Assembly (NCBI RefSeq): GCF_019303475.1 | Contig: NZ_JABLSI010000006.1 | Span: forward strand, 63,473 to 127,472 | Origin: Streptomyces sp. JJ38 | GTDB lineage: Bacteria; Actinomycetota; Actinomycetes; Streptomycetales; Streptomycetaceae | Length of the DNA stretch: 64,000 bases | Direction of reading: 5' to 3' | In this document: piece after piece, positions 17,294 through 23,890 of the stretch | Numbering within the stretch: position 1 is the stretch's first letter | Layout of the letters: the number at the start of each line of letters is the position of its first letter | Made by a program: the position numbers and the translations under genes | Notes under the pieces: model-generated | Databases searched by the model: none | Told to the model about the DNA's origin: nothing | Seen by the model: only the letters and a program-made list of their open reading frames with translations

Positions 17294-17858
17294 CCGCTGT
17301 ATCCGGCCAAGGCCAACAGCACGGCCCCGTGCCCACAGCGCGGGTCACAGCAGCCAGAGAAGCCATCCCCTACCGGGCCAAAGCCCGATACTCCCCGGCT
17401 AGAACCTGGTGGCCCTCCCCCTTCACCGTGGACGGCGTGGAGTACGCCACCAGCGAGCACTGGATGATGGCGGGCAAGGCCCGCCTCTTCAGTGACGGGG
17501 CATCGCTCGCCGCGATCCTCGCCGCGCGCACCCCGGCCGAGGCCAAGAACCTCGGACGCCGCGTCCAGGGCTTCGACGAGACCCGCTGGGCGGCCGCCCG
17601 CTTCGAGCTGGTCGTCGAGGGCAACCTCGCCAAGTTCGCCCAAGACCCCGCGCTGCGCGCCTACCTCCTGGGTACCGCCAACCGCGTCCTGGTCGAGGCC
17701 AGCCCGCGCGACCGGGCCTGGGGCATCGGGCTCGCCGCCTCCGACGAGCGCGCCACCGACCCCGCCCGGTGGCGCGGCCACAACCTCCTCGGCATCGCCC
17801 TGATGGAAACCCGCACCCGCCTCGCCTCCGGGCACGACGGCGCGTAGACCACAAAGAT

Positions 17859-17896
17859 TTCTTCGCGAACAGATCTTTGCGAAGAATTCTTTGCAA
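17859..17896. promoter_or_regulatory. Operator-like dyads before the ArsR-like regulator
   Basis: Two overlapping dyads lie 16-50 bases before ATG 17912. TTCTTCGC (17859-17866) is the exact inverse of GCGAAGAA (17879-17886). A near-perfect 20-base palindrome centred on GAATTC spans 17877-17896, with a single mismatched pair. The segment is AT-rich in a 70% GC context. It is the likely autoregulatory site of the regulator encoded downstream. Confidence 0.7.
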
Positions 17897-17911
17897 TCTA
17901 AGGTGCGCGCT

Positions 17912-18553
17912 ATGACTGACGCACTTGAGGAGCCCAACACCCCTGATACAGAGGCCGAGTCAATCGTTCTGGATGCCAAGGGGCTGCGAGCCCTGGCGCA
18001 TCCGGTGCGCGTGCAGCTGGTCGGCCTGCTGCGGAAGCATGGCCCGTCGACGGCCACCCGCCTCGCGGAACGGCTCGGCGTCAACTCCGGGACAGCCAGC
18101 TATCACCTGCGCCAGCTCGGCGCGGCCGGGTTCGTGGAGGAGGACGTTGAACGCGGCAACGCCCGGGAACGGTGGTGGCGTTCGGTACACGAGATGACGG
18201 AACTGAGCGACCGGGGCCTCGTCGACCGGGAACCCGAGGCCATGCTGGCCTTCCTGCACTCCGTCGCCGCCACCTACAGCCGCCGTGTCCAGCAGGCGCT
18301 GAACGAACTGCAGACGATGCCCCGGGCGTGGCGCGACGCCGTCGACCTGAGCGACTGGCCGCTGCGGCTGACTCCCGACGAGGCCGTCGCCCTGCGTCAG
18401 GAGCTGCGGGACGTCATCGCCCGCTACCGGAGAGACACACCCGAGGCCGCGGCGAGCGCCCCCGACGGGGCCGAGCGGGTCGGGGTCATCACGCATCTCC
18501 TGCCCGAGCTGGACGCCTTCCACGAGCCACTGACAGGACGTGAGGCACCGTGA
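17912..18553 (+). CDS. ArsR/winged-helix transcriptional regulator
   Basis: A 213-aa regulator. Residues about 20-105 form a winged helix: LRALAHPVRVQLVGLLRKHGPSTATRLAERLGVNSGTASYHLRQLGAAGFVEE, with the recognition helix in SGTASYHLRQL. No metal-binding Cys set is present, so it is probably of the HTH_20 type sensing a small molecule. The C-terminal half is helical and acidic and likely mediates dimerisation or ligand binding. The start is ATG 17912. Its stop overlaps the GTG of the following exporter gene (GTGA), so the two are one operon, and the dyads at 17859-17896 fit autorepression. By analogy it represses the exporter until a toxic compound arrives. Confidence 0.88.
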   Translation: MTDALEEPNTPDTEAESIVLDAKGLRALAHPVRVQLVGLLRKHGPSTATRLAERLGVNSGTASYHLRQLGAAGFVEEDVERGNARERWWRSVHEMTELSDRGLVDREPEAMLAFLHSVAATYSRRVQQALNELQTMPRAWRDAVDLSDWPLRLTPDEAVALRQELRDVIARYRRDTPEAAASAPDGAERVGVITHLLPELDAFHEPLTGREAP

Positions 18554-19953
18554 CCGAGCATCACTCGGGCGACAATGGAGGAACCGCCCGGCGGTCCTTA
18601 CGGCCGCTGGCCGGTGTGCTGGCGGCCGTGGCCGTGTCCGTGACGGGCACACGGGTTTCGGCCGTGGCGCTGCCCTGGTTCGTCCTCGTCACGACCGGCA
18701 GCGCCACCCTGACCGGGCTGATCGTCTTCTTCGAGATGGCGCCCTACGTCGTGGTCAAGGCGTTTGCCGGCCCGTTCGTGGACCGGCTCGGCCCCCGGAC
18801 CATCTCCTGGACGACGGACCTGGCGAGCGCGACCGCCGTCGCCGCCGTTCCGCTTCTCCACGCCTTGGGCCTGCTCTCCTTTCCGCTCCTGTCGGGGCTG
18901 GTCGCGGTGATCGGTTCGGCCCGCGGGCCGGGAGACCTGGCCAAGGAGGTCATGGTCCCGGAAGCCGCCGAGCGCGGCAGGGTGCGGCTGGAGCGGGCCA
19001 CCGGTCTGTCCGGCATGAGCGAGCGGCTCGCCGCCACCGTCGGCCCCGCGGCCGGTGGCTCGATCGTGGCGTTGTTCGGCCCCCTGACAGCCCTCGCCGT
19101 CAATGCCGCCTGCTTCGCCCTCGGTTCGGTGATCGTCGCATTGGCCCTGCCGCGCGGGGTGGGACATGCGACGAAGGACGTTCCGGCATCGGCCGGGACG
19201 AACGCGGAGCCAGGGCCGGGCTACTGGCGCCGATTCGGCGAGGGCTTCGCCTTCCTGCGGAGCCAGCCGTTGATGCTCACCGTCATCGTCCTGATCGGGT
19301 TCACCAACATGCTGAACGCCGGACTCACCATGGTGCTCATCCCCGTGTGGGCCGAGCGGTCCGGTGGCGGGCCCGCCGCGATCGGCCTCATGGGCGCCGT
19401 GACGGGGGCCACGGCGGTGGCGGGAAGCCTTGTCGCCGCCATCGTCGCGCACCGGCTGCCGCGCCGGGTGGTGTTCTTCACCGGGTTCCTGCTGTCCGGG
19501 ACCCCGAGGTTCCTCGCCCTCTCCGCCGATGCCCCACTGGGAGTGGTTCTGGCAGTCTTCGCCGTCAGCGGGTTCGGTGCGGGCTTCGTCAACCCGGTAC
19601 TGAGCGCCGTCCTGATCGAGCGGGTGCCGCGCCGGATGCTGGGACGGGTGGGCGGGCTCGGCGATGCGCTGGCCTGGGCAGGCATCCCGCTCGGCGGACT
19701 GGTAGCCGGAGGGGCGGTGGCGTCTCTCGGGCTGGTGCCGGTGCTGCTCGCGGGCGGGGCCGCGTACATCCTGGCCACGGGCCTGGCCGGGCTGCGGCGG
19801 GAGTGGCGGGAGATGGACCGCACGCGGGGACGCATCGCCGGGGGCGACACGGTCGGCGAAAGTCCGACGGTCACGCTTCGGGGGCGTCCGGGCCCGAAAG
19901 CGGTGACAGGGCAAGCTCGGCGACGCACGCCCAAGAGCGAGAGGAGTGAGTGA
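18550..19953 (+). CDS. MFS exporter with a TTA codon
   Basis: A 467-aa major facilitator of the DHA/MFS_3 (macrolide-efflux-like) type with about twelve membrane helices. The loop between helices 2 and 3 reads GPFVDRLGPRTISW, and the equivalent in the second half is AHRLPRRVVFF. A basic, Ser/Arg-rich tail follows. It starts at GTG 18550, overlapping the regulator stop by GTGA, and would extrude a drug or toxic metabolite by proton antiport. Codon 17 is TTA (18598-18600), so its translation in Streptomyces probably depends on the bldA tRNA and hence on growth phase. The substrate cannot be told from sequence. Confidence 0.9.
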   Translation: MTEHHSGDNGGTARRSLRPLAGVLAAVAVSVTGTRVSAVALPWFVLVTTGSATLTGLIVFFEMAPYVVVKAFAGPFVDRLGPRTISWTTDLASATAVAAVPLLHALGLLSFPLLSGLVAVIGSARGPGDLAKEVMVPEAAERGRVRLERATGLSGMSERLAATVGPAAGGSIVALFGPLTALAVNAACFALGSVIVALALPRGVGHATKDVPASAGTNAEPGPGYWRRFGEGFAFLRSQPLMLTVIVLIGFTNMLNAGLTMVLIPVWAERSGGGPAAIGLMGAVTGATAVAGSLVAAIVAHRLPRRVVFFTGFLLSGTPRFLALSADAPLGVVLAVFAVSGFGAGFVNPVLSAVLIERVPRRMLGRVGGLGDALAWAGIPLGGLVAGGAVASLGLVPVLLAGGAAYILATGLAGLRREWREMDRTRGRIAGGDTVGESPTVTLRGRPGPKAVTGQARRRTPKSERSE

Positions 19954-19999
19954 GACCGCGGAAGCGCGGGGTCCGGGCACCCGCCCCCGGTCGTCGTCC

Positions 20000-20068
20000 G
20001 GGCGCGGCGGGGGCGCCGAACTGCGGGGGCGGGGCGGCGCAGCAGCCGTCGCTCTCGGCGCTCTGCAC
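20000..20068 (-). pseudogene. Duplicated fragment of the flavoprotein Cys-rich tail
   Basis: On the minus strand this stretch encodes SAESDGCCAAPPPQFGAPAAPG, matching the last residues TTEAGGCCAAPATVQLGAPAAPG of the flavoprotein at 20242-21603. The DNA is similar over about 70 bases. There is no upstream body of the gene. It is the tail end of a lost paralogue, or a partial duplication about 250 bases downstream of the living gene. Confidence 0.6.
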
Positions 20069-20131
20069 GCGACGGCGGCCTGGCGCGCAGCCCCGGGGCG
20101 CCGCGGGCGGGGAGCTGGCCGGGCCGCCGTC

Positions 20132-20230
20132 TCAGAAGAGGCCCTCTCTGTCGTCCCACTCGGCAAAGCCACCAGGGCCGAACGGCAGGCGGTAGCGGGT
20201 CATGAGAAGGTCGTCCGCCAAGGCCGACAC
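20132..20230 (-). CDS. Short unassigned reading frame downstream of the flavoprotein
   Basis: A possible 32-aa product from GTG 20230 reading ALADDLLMTRYRLPFGPGGFAEWDD to a TGA at 20132. The composition looks protein-like (aromatics and balanced charge), unlike the flanking GC-rich filler, so it may be the tail of a lost gene rather than a small gene. There is no ribosome site at a useful distance and I recognise no family. The rest of the 288-base gap between 19953 and 20242 shows only the duplicated tail fragment. Confidence 0.25.
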   Translation of the reverse strand: MSALADDLLMTRYRLPFGPGGFAEWDDREGLF

Positions 20231-20241
20231 CAGCGGAGCCG

Positions 20242-21603
20242 TCAGCAGCCTCCCGGGGCGGCCGGGGCGCCGAGCTGGACCGTGGCGGGGGCAGCGCAGC
20301 AGCCGCCGGCTTCGGTGGTCTGTGCGGCCTCGGGTTCGTCGAAGAGTCCGGCGCCACCGCAGACGCCCGTCTCCGGGAGCGTCAGCTCCACCCGCTCGGC
20401 GGCCTCGTGGTCTCCGGCGAGGGCGGCGGCGACGGAGCGGACCTGCTCGTAGCCGGTCATGGCGAGGAACGTGGGTGCGCGGCCGTAGGACTTCATGCCG
20501 ACGAGGTGGAAGTCCCGCTCGGGGTGGGAGAGTTCGCGGACGCCGTGCGGGTAGACGGTGCCGCAGGAGTGGACGTTCGGGTCGATCAGCGGTGCCAGCC
20601 GCGCCGGGGCCTGGAGTCGCTCGTCCAGGCCGAGGCGGATCTCGGAGAGGAAGGACAGCTCGGGGCGGAAGCCGGTGAGCACGATGGCCTCGTCCACGGG
20701 GTCCAGTCGGCGGCCGTCCTCGCCGACGAGCACGAGGCGTCCGTCGGGCGTGCGCTCCACGGCCTCGGTGCGGAAGCCGGTGACCGCCGCGGCGTGGCCC
20801 CGCTCGACGGCGGCCTTGGCCCGCAGGCCCAGGGCGCCGCGCTCGGGGAGCTGGTCCGCCTCACCGCCGCCGAAGGTGGAGCCCGAGATGCCGCGCCGCA
20901 GGATCCACGACGCGTGCGTGCCCGGTTCCCCCTCGGCCAGGTCCGCGAGGGCGGCGAGAGCGGTGAAGGCGGAGGCGCCCGAGCCGACGACGGCGGTGCG
21001 CTTCCCGGCGTATCGGGCTCGGACGGCCGGGTCCCGGAGGTCGGGGACACGGTAGGAGATCCGGTCAGCGGCGCCGCGCTCGCCGAGGGCGGGCAGCCCG
21101 TCGCCGCCCAACGGGCCCGGAGTCGTCCACGTGCCGGAGGCGTCGAGGACGGCGCGGGCGGTGAGCCGCTCCTCGCGCCCGTCCGCGGTGCGGACGTGGA
21201 CGGTGAAAGGCTGCCCCTCACGGCCGGCGTCGACGACGCGGTCCCGCCCGGCGCGGGCGACGCCGGTCACGGTGGCGCCGTAGCGGACGTGCTCGCCGAG
21301 GGCGTCGGCGAGGGGCTGGAGGTACAGCTCGGCCCAGTCACCGCCGCTGGGGTAGGCCGCGCCGTCGGGGCGCGCCCAGCCGGTGGGGGCCAGCAGCTTC
21401 TCCGCGGCCGGGTCGACGAGCTCGGCCCAGGACGAGAACAGGCGCACGTGGGACCACTCGCGCACCGACGCCCCGGCGGCGGGCCCGGCCTCCAGGACCA
21501 GCGGCCGCAGGCCGCGTTCGAGGAGGTGGACGGCGGCGGCGAGGCCGACGGGACCGGCTCCGATCACGACGACGGAAGGCTGCTCGGCGGCGGTGGTGTT
21601 CAC
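20242..21603 (-). CDS. arsO: FAD-dependent oxidoreductase of the arsenic cluster (ArsO-like)
   Basis: A 453-aa flavoprotein. The FAD fingerprint VVVIGAGPVGLAAAVHLLERG is at about residues 11-31, and a second dinucleotide site TAVVGSGASAFTALAAL at about 215-231. VLTGFRPEL and HLVGMKSYGRAPTFLAMTGYEQVRSV match the thioredoxin-reductase-like monooxygenases found in ars islands (ArsO). The C-terminus is unusual: VCGGAGL...GGCCAAP...GGC gives four to five cysteines that could bind trivalent arsenic. GTG 21603, six bases after GGGGA, is the best start; the frame is open further upstream. It lies next to aqpS, arsR and arsC. The exact reaction is unproven for this group. Confidence 0.8.
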   Translation of the reverse strand: MNTTAAEQPSVVVIGAGPVGLAAAVHLLERGLRPLVLEAGPAAGASVREWSHVRLFSSWAELVDPAAEKLLAPTGWARPDGAAYPSGGDWAELYLQPLADALGEHVRYGATVTGVARAGRDRVVDAGREGQPFTVHVRTADGREERLTARAVLDASGTWTTPGPLGGDGLPALGERGAADRISYRVPDLRDPAVRARYAGKRTAVVGSGASAFTALAALADLAEGEPGTHASWILRRGISGSTFGGGEADQLPERGALGLRAKAAVERGHAAAVTGFRTEAVERTPDGRLVLVGEDGRRLDPVDEAIVLTGFRPELSFLSEIRLGLDERLQAPARLAPLIDPNVHSCGTVYPHGVRELSHPERDFHLVGMKSYGRAPTFLAMTGYEQVRSVAAALAGDHEAAERVELTLPETGVCGGAGLFDEPEAAQTTEAGGCCAAPATVQLGAPAAPGGC

Positions 21604-21620
21604 GTGGGTTCCCCTTTGTT

Positions 21621-21696
21621 TCGACATATGTCGATGACTTGCGGGTCCAGCATGACAACTGATTCGATGAACGTCAACATAGACATTCATCGAATC
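21621..21696. promoter_or_regulatory. Two palindromes between arsO and the aqpS side
   Basis: TCGACATATGTCGA at 21621-21634 is a perfect 14-base palindrome 18 bases upstream of the arsO start. Further out, GATTCGATGAA (21661-21671) and TTCATCGAATC (21686-21696) are a perfect 11-base inverted repeat with a 14-base spacer. Both are AT-rich for this genome and fit ArsR-type operators controlling arsO. The rest of the 336-base gap is the remnant at 21716-21929. Confidence 0.65.
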
Positions 21697-21715
21697 AGAG
21701 GGAAGTGCGGAGAAC

Positions 21716-21929
21716 GTCGAGGTCGCGATGTCCGGCGGCGGGCAGGCCGGGCTGGCCGCGGCGCACGCCTCGCGGGCGCGGGGGCGCAAGCCGGTCGTGC
21801 CGGAGGCGTCCGAGCGGGCCGCGGGATCGTGAGTGGCAGCGCGGCCCGTCCTCCAACGCCCTGCGGGGCGTCGGACGGGATTCCCACCGGGCGGCCCGGC
21901 ACCGTGAACGGCTCCCGCGCACCACCTGA
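21716..21929 (+). pseudogene. Collapsed flavoprotein gene (both ends kept, middle lost)
   Basis: From 21716 the plus strand encodes VEVAMSGGGQAGLAAAHASRARG, then PEASERAAGS, an N-terminal Rossmann FAD motif (GGGQAG). It stops at TGA 21830. Shifted by one base from 21831, it encodes EWQRGPSSNALRGVGRDSHRAARH, which resembles the C-terminal end of class B flavin monooxygenases. About 300 central residues are missing and there is a frameshift, so this is a decayed flavin monooxygenase facing away from arsO. Confidence 0.65.
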
Positions 21930-21939
21930 GCGGAGACGG

Positions 21940-22701
21940 TCAGACCGTGTCGGCCGCCGCGCGGGCGCGCTGGAAGATGACGGTGACGAGCGCGAGGCCG
22001 ACGGCCGCACCGACGAGCTGGGCGAGGACGAAGCCGGGCACCGAGGCCGGGGCGATGCCCGCGAAGGTGTCGGAGAAGGCACGGCCGACCGTCACCGCCG
22101 GGTTGGCGAACGAGGTGGACGCGGTGAACCAGTACGCCGCGCCGATGTAGGAGGCCACGGCGACGGGAGCGAAGCGCAGGCGGCCGGTGCGGGCCAGACC
22201 GAAGATGAGCAGGACCAGCCCGGCCGTGGCCACGCCCTCGGCGAGCAGCAGATTCCCGGCGGAACGGTCCTTGCCGGACCACTCCACCAGCGCCCCGTCG
22301 AACATCGCGTTGGCCAGCACCGACCCCGCTATCCCGCCCGCGATCTGTGCGGGCACGTAGGCGGCGGCGTCCCGGGCCCCGACGCCCTCGCCGCCGCGCC
22401 GGGCGCTCCACCACTCGGCCAGCGTGACGGCCGGGTTGAAGTGCGCCCCGGAGACCGGCCCGAACAGGGCGATCAGCACCCCGAGCCCGAAGACCGTGGC
22501 CAGGGAGTTCGCCAACAACTGGAGCGCGACGTCGTCCGTCAGCAGCGTCGCCTGGATCCCGGAGCCGACGACGACGGCCACCAGGCCGGCCGTCCCCACG
22601 AACTCCGCCGCCAGCCGGGGCAGCAGGGGCGCCGGGGGCGGCCCGGCCTCCGGGACCACCGCTCTCATGGGGTCGACGGACGTGGACTCGACGGTACTCA
22701 A
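21940..22701 (-). CDS. aqpS: Aquaglyceroporin of the arsenic operon (AqpS-type)
   Basis: A 253-aa major intrinsic protein with six membrane helices and both NPA boxes: HFNPAVT in the first half and FANPAVT in the second. In ars operons such channels let arsenite made by ArsC leave the cell down its gradient, as described for AqpS of Sinorhizobium. TTG 22701 is taken as the start because GAGGAG lies five bases before it; the first ATG is eleven codons later without a site. It follows arsR on the same strand (45 bases apart), with arsC divergent. No ArsB or Acr3 pump gene is nearby, which fits a channel taking the efflux role. Confidence 0.9.
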   Translation of the reverse strand: MSTVESTSVDPMRAVVPEAGPPPAPLLPRLAAEFVGTAGLVAVVVGSGIQATLLTDDVALQLLANSLATVFGLGVLIALFGPVSGAHFNPAVTLAEWWSARRGGEGVGARDAAAYVPAQIAGGIAGSVLANAMFDGALVEWSGKDRSAGNLLLAEGVATAGLVLLIFGLARTGRLRFAPVAVASYIGAAYWFTASTSFANPAVTVGRAFSDTFAGIAPASVPGFVLAQLVGAAVGLALVTVIFQRARAAADTV

Positions 22702-22746
22702 CGGAACTCCTCGGTCGGGCGGTCGGGCGCTGCGCGGGTCGGACGG

Positions 22747-23061
22747 TCAGGGGCAGGCGCGCTTGCGGCCCGCGGCGTCGGCGACCCGGGCCGTGTCGGC
22801 CAGTTCGGCGAAGCGGCCCGCGAGCGCCTCCAGCACCTCGGGCTTGAGCCGGTAGTAGGTGAAGCGCCCGCAGGGCTCGGTCTCCACGACCCCGGCCTCC
22901 CGCAGCACCCGCAGGTGGTTGGAGAGGTTGGTCTGCCGGGCGCCCGTCTCCTCGACCAGGTGCGTGGTGCACAGCGTCTCCCGCGCGAGCAGCTGGACGA
23001 TCCGGAGCCGGAGCGGGTCGGCCAGCGCCCGCAGCACCTCAGCCTCGACTGATGTCAGCAT
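22747..23061 (-). CDS. arsR: ArsR-family metalloregulator
   Basis: A 104-aa winged-helix repressor: EAEVLRALADPLRLRIVQLLARE, then the recognition helix in ARQTNLSNHLRVLREAG. It lacks the classical ELCVCDL arsenic site; the equivalent segment is ETLCTTHL with a single cysteine, C31. Other cysteines are C64 (EPCGRF) and C103 at the very end, so the arsenic site, if any, is built differently, somewhat like CmtR-type arrangements using a C-terminal Cys. It should repress the aqpS/arsR unit and perhaps the divergent arsC. ATG 23061 lies within a TCAGC/GCTGA dyad (23056-23069), a possible autoregulatory site. Confidence 0.9.
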   Translation of the reverse strand: MLTSVEAEVLRALADPLRLRIVQLLARETLCTTHLVEETGARQTNLSNHLRVLREAGVVETEPCGRFTYYRLKPEVLEALAGRFAELADTARVADAAGRKRACP

Positions 23062-23161
23062 GCGCTGATACTGTCACATCACCCGAAGCTGACACCAGCC
23101 CGCGCTGACCTGTCGGCCGCCCATCCGCCCGAGGCACCCGCCCGAGGAAAGAACGGAACAG

Positions 23162-23581
23162 ATGCCCTCCACCCCCGTCGCGTCCGTCCTCTTCGTCTGC
23201 GTCCACAACGCCGGGCGCTCCCAGATGGCCGCCGGATTCCTCGCGCACCTCGCGGGCGACCGCGTCGAGGTGCGCTCGGCGGGCTCCCTCCCCGCCGACG
23301 AGGTCAACCCGGCCGCCGTCGAGGCCATGAAGGAGATCGGCATCGACATCGCCGGCGCCCGGCCGAAGGTGCTGACCACCGAGGCCGTCCAGGCCTCCGA
23401 CTACGTCATCACCATGGGCTGCGGCGACGCCTGCCCGGTCTTCCCCGGCAAGCGGTACCTCGACTGGGCGCTGGACGACCCGGCCGGCCAGGGGGTCGAG
23501 GCGGTGCGCCCCATCCGCGACGCGATCAAGGCCCGCGTCGAGGGCCTCGTCGCCGAGATCGACGCCCGCCAGCAGCCCTGA
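23162..23581 (+). CDS. arsC: Arsenate reductase, mycothiol-linked type
   Basis: A 139-aa protein of the low-molecular-weight phosphatase fold. The P-loop CVHNAGRS begins at C13 with R19 (CX5R), and further cysteines are C87 and C91 in MGCGDACPVFPGKRYLDW. That GCGD.CP segment and the following LDDPAGQ match the actinobacterial ArsC1/ArsC2 enzymes, which form an arseno-mycothiol adduct resolved by mycoredoxin, rather than the thioredoxin-coupled type. It reduces arsenate to arsenite in the cytosol, and AqpS would release the product. It starts at ATG 23162 and is divergent from arsR. Confidence 0.93.
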   Translation: MPSTPVASVLFVCVHNAGRSQMAAGFLAHLAGDRVEVRSAGSLPADEVNPAAVEAMKEIGIDIAGARPKVLTTEAVQASDYVITMGCGDACPVFPGKRYLDWALDDPAGQGVEAVRPIRDAIKARVEGLVAEIDARQQP

Positions 23582-23671
23582 ACCCAAGCCGCCCCGGCAC
23601 ACGGTCGGCCCCGCCACTCCCACTGGAGTCGCGGGGCCTCCTGCCGCCTGGAACAGCGGAAACGGCAGCCG

Positions 23672-23890
23672 CTACGCGCCCAACTCTCCCCGCTTGACGG
23701 CCCCCACGAAGTCGCCCCAGCCATCCGCCTCGAAGACGAGCGCCGGGCCGCTCGGCACCTTGCTGTCGCGCACCGGGACAACGCCCGCGCTGACGTAGGC
23801 CGGTGCCCACTCAACGCAGCTGCCGCCCCCGTTGCCGCTGTAGCTCGACTTGACCCATTCTGCCTGGGAAAGATCGGGGTTGGTACTCAT
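23672..23890 (-). CDS. DUF397 protein
   Basis: A 72-aa DUF397 protein: WVKSSYSGNGGGSCVEWA at about residues 12-29, VVPVRDSKVPSGPALVFEADGWGDFVGAVKRGEL to the end. DUF397 proteins pair with DUF5753 XRE regulators in Streptomyces (as in abaA- and bldB-type loci) and influence differentiation or antibiotic production. ATG 23890 overlaps the regulator's stop (ATGA), so the two are translated together. No membrane segment or signal. Confidence 0.92.
   Translation of the reverse strand: MSTNPDLSQAEWVKSSYSGNGGGSCVEWAPAYVSAGVVPVRDSKVPSGPALVFEADGWGDFVGAVKRGELGA

Larger units (their letters stand above)
15464..17408 (-). mobile_element. IS200/IS605-like element, 1945 bp, tnpB intact and tnpA decayed
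   Basis: The boundaries come from the split NADAR gene; a TG shared by both junctions leaves a two-base ambiguity. There is no target duplication and no terminal inverted repeat, as expected of this family. Read on the minus strand, the right end finishes GGGGTCAA at 15464, matching the TCAA cleavage signal of IS608-type elements. A subterminal hairpin TCGCCCT/AGGGCGA sits at about 15478-15493, and another, CGGGC-CAAA-GCCCG, at 17374-17387 near the other end. The element carries divergent tnpA and tnpB. With these boundaries the flank bordering the left end ends in CCAC on the minus strand, the likely insertion target and TnpB target-adjacent motif. Confidence 0.88.
15309..17847 (+). pseudogene. 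NADAR-family gene split by an IS200/IS605-like insertion
   Basis: The 5' part (15309-15463) encodes 51 residues ending FWGHRP...GSLSQ. The 3' part (17409-17847) resumes with WPSPFTVDGVEYATSEHWMMAGKARLF and runs to SGHDGA and TAG. Joining 15463 to 17409 gives exactly 198 codons in one frame, with the broken Trp codon (TG+G) restored, so the gene was intact before the 1945-bp insertion. NADAR (DUF1768) proteins are N-glycosidases acting on ADP-ribose-like or riboflavin-precursor glycosides, and some counter DNA or protein ADP-ribosylation. As it stands the 5' part ends at a TGA a codon into the insert, so no full protein is made. The rest of the coding sequence is undamaged, which suggests a recent event. 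Confidence 0.9.

Noticed and set aside
21604..21690. Upstream extension of the ArsO-like protein from Met codons at 21630 and beyond
   Set aside because: It would run across the palindromic operator region; GTG 21603 has GGGGA at six bases, and the FAD motif begins ten codons later as in the family.
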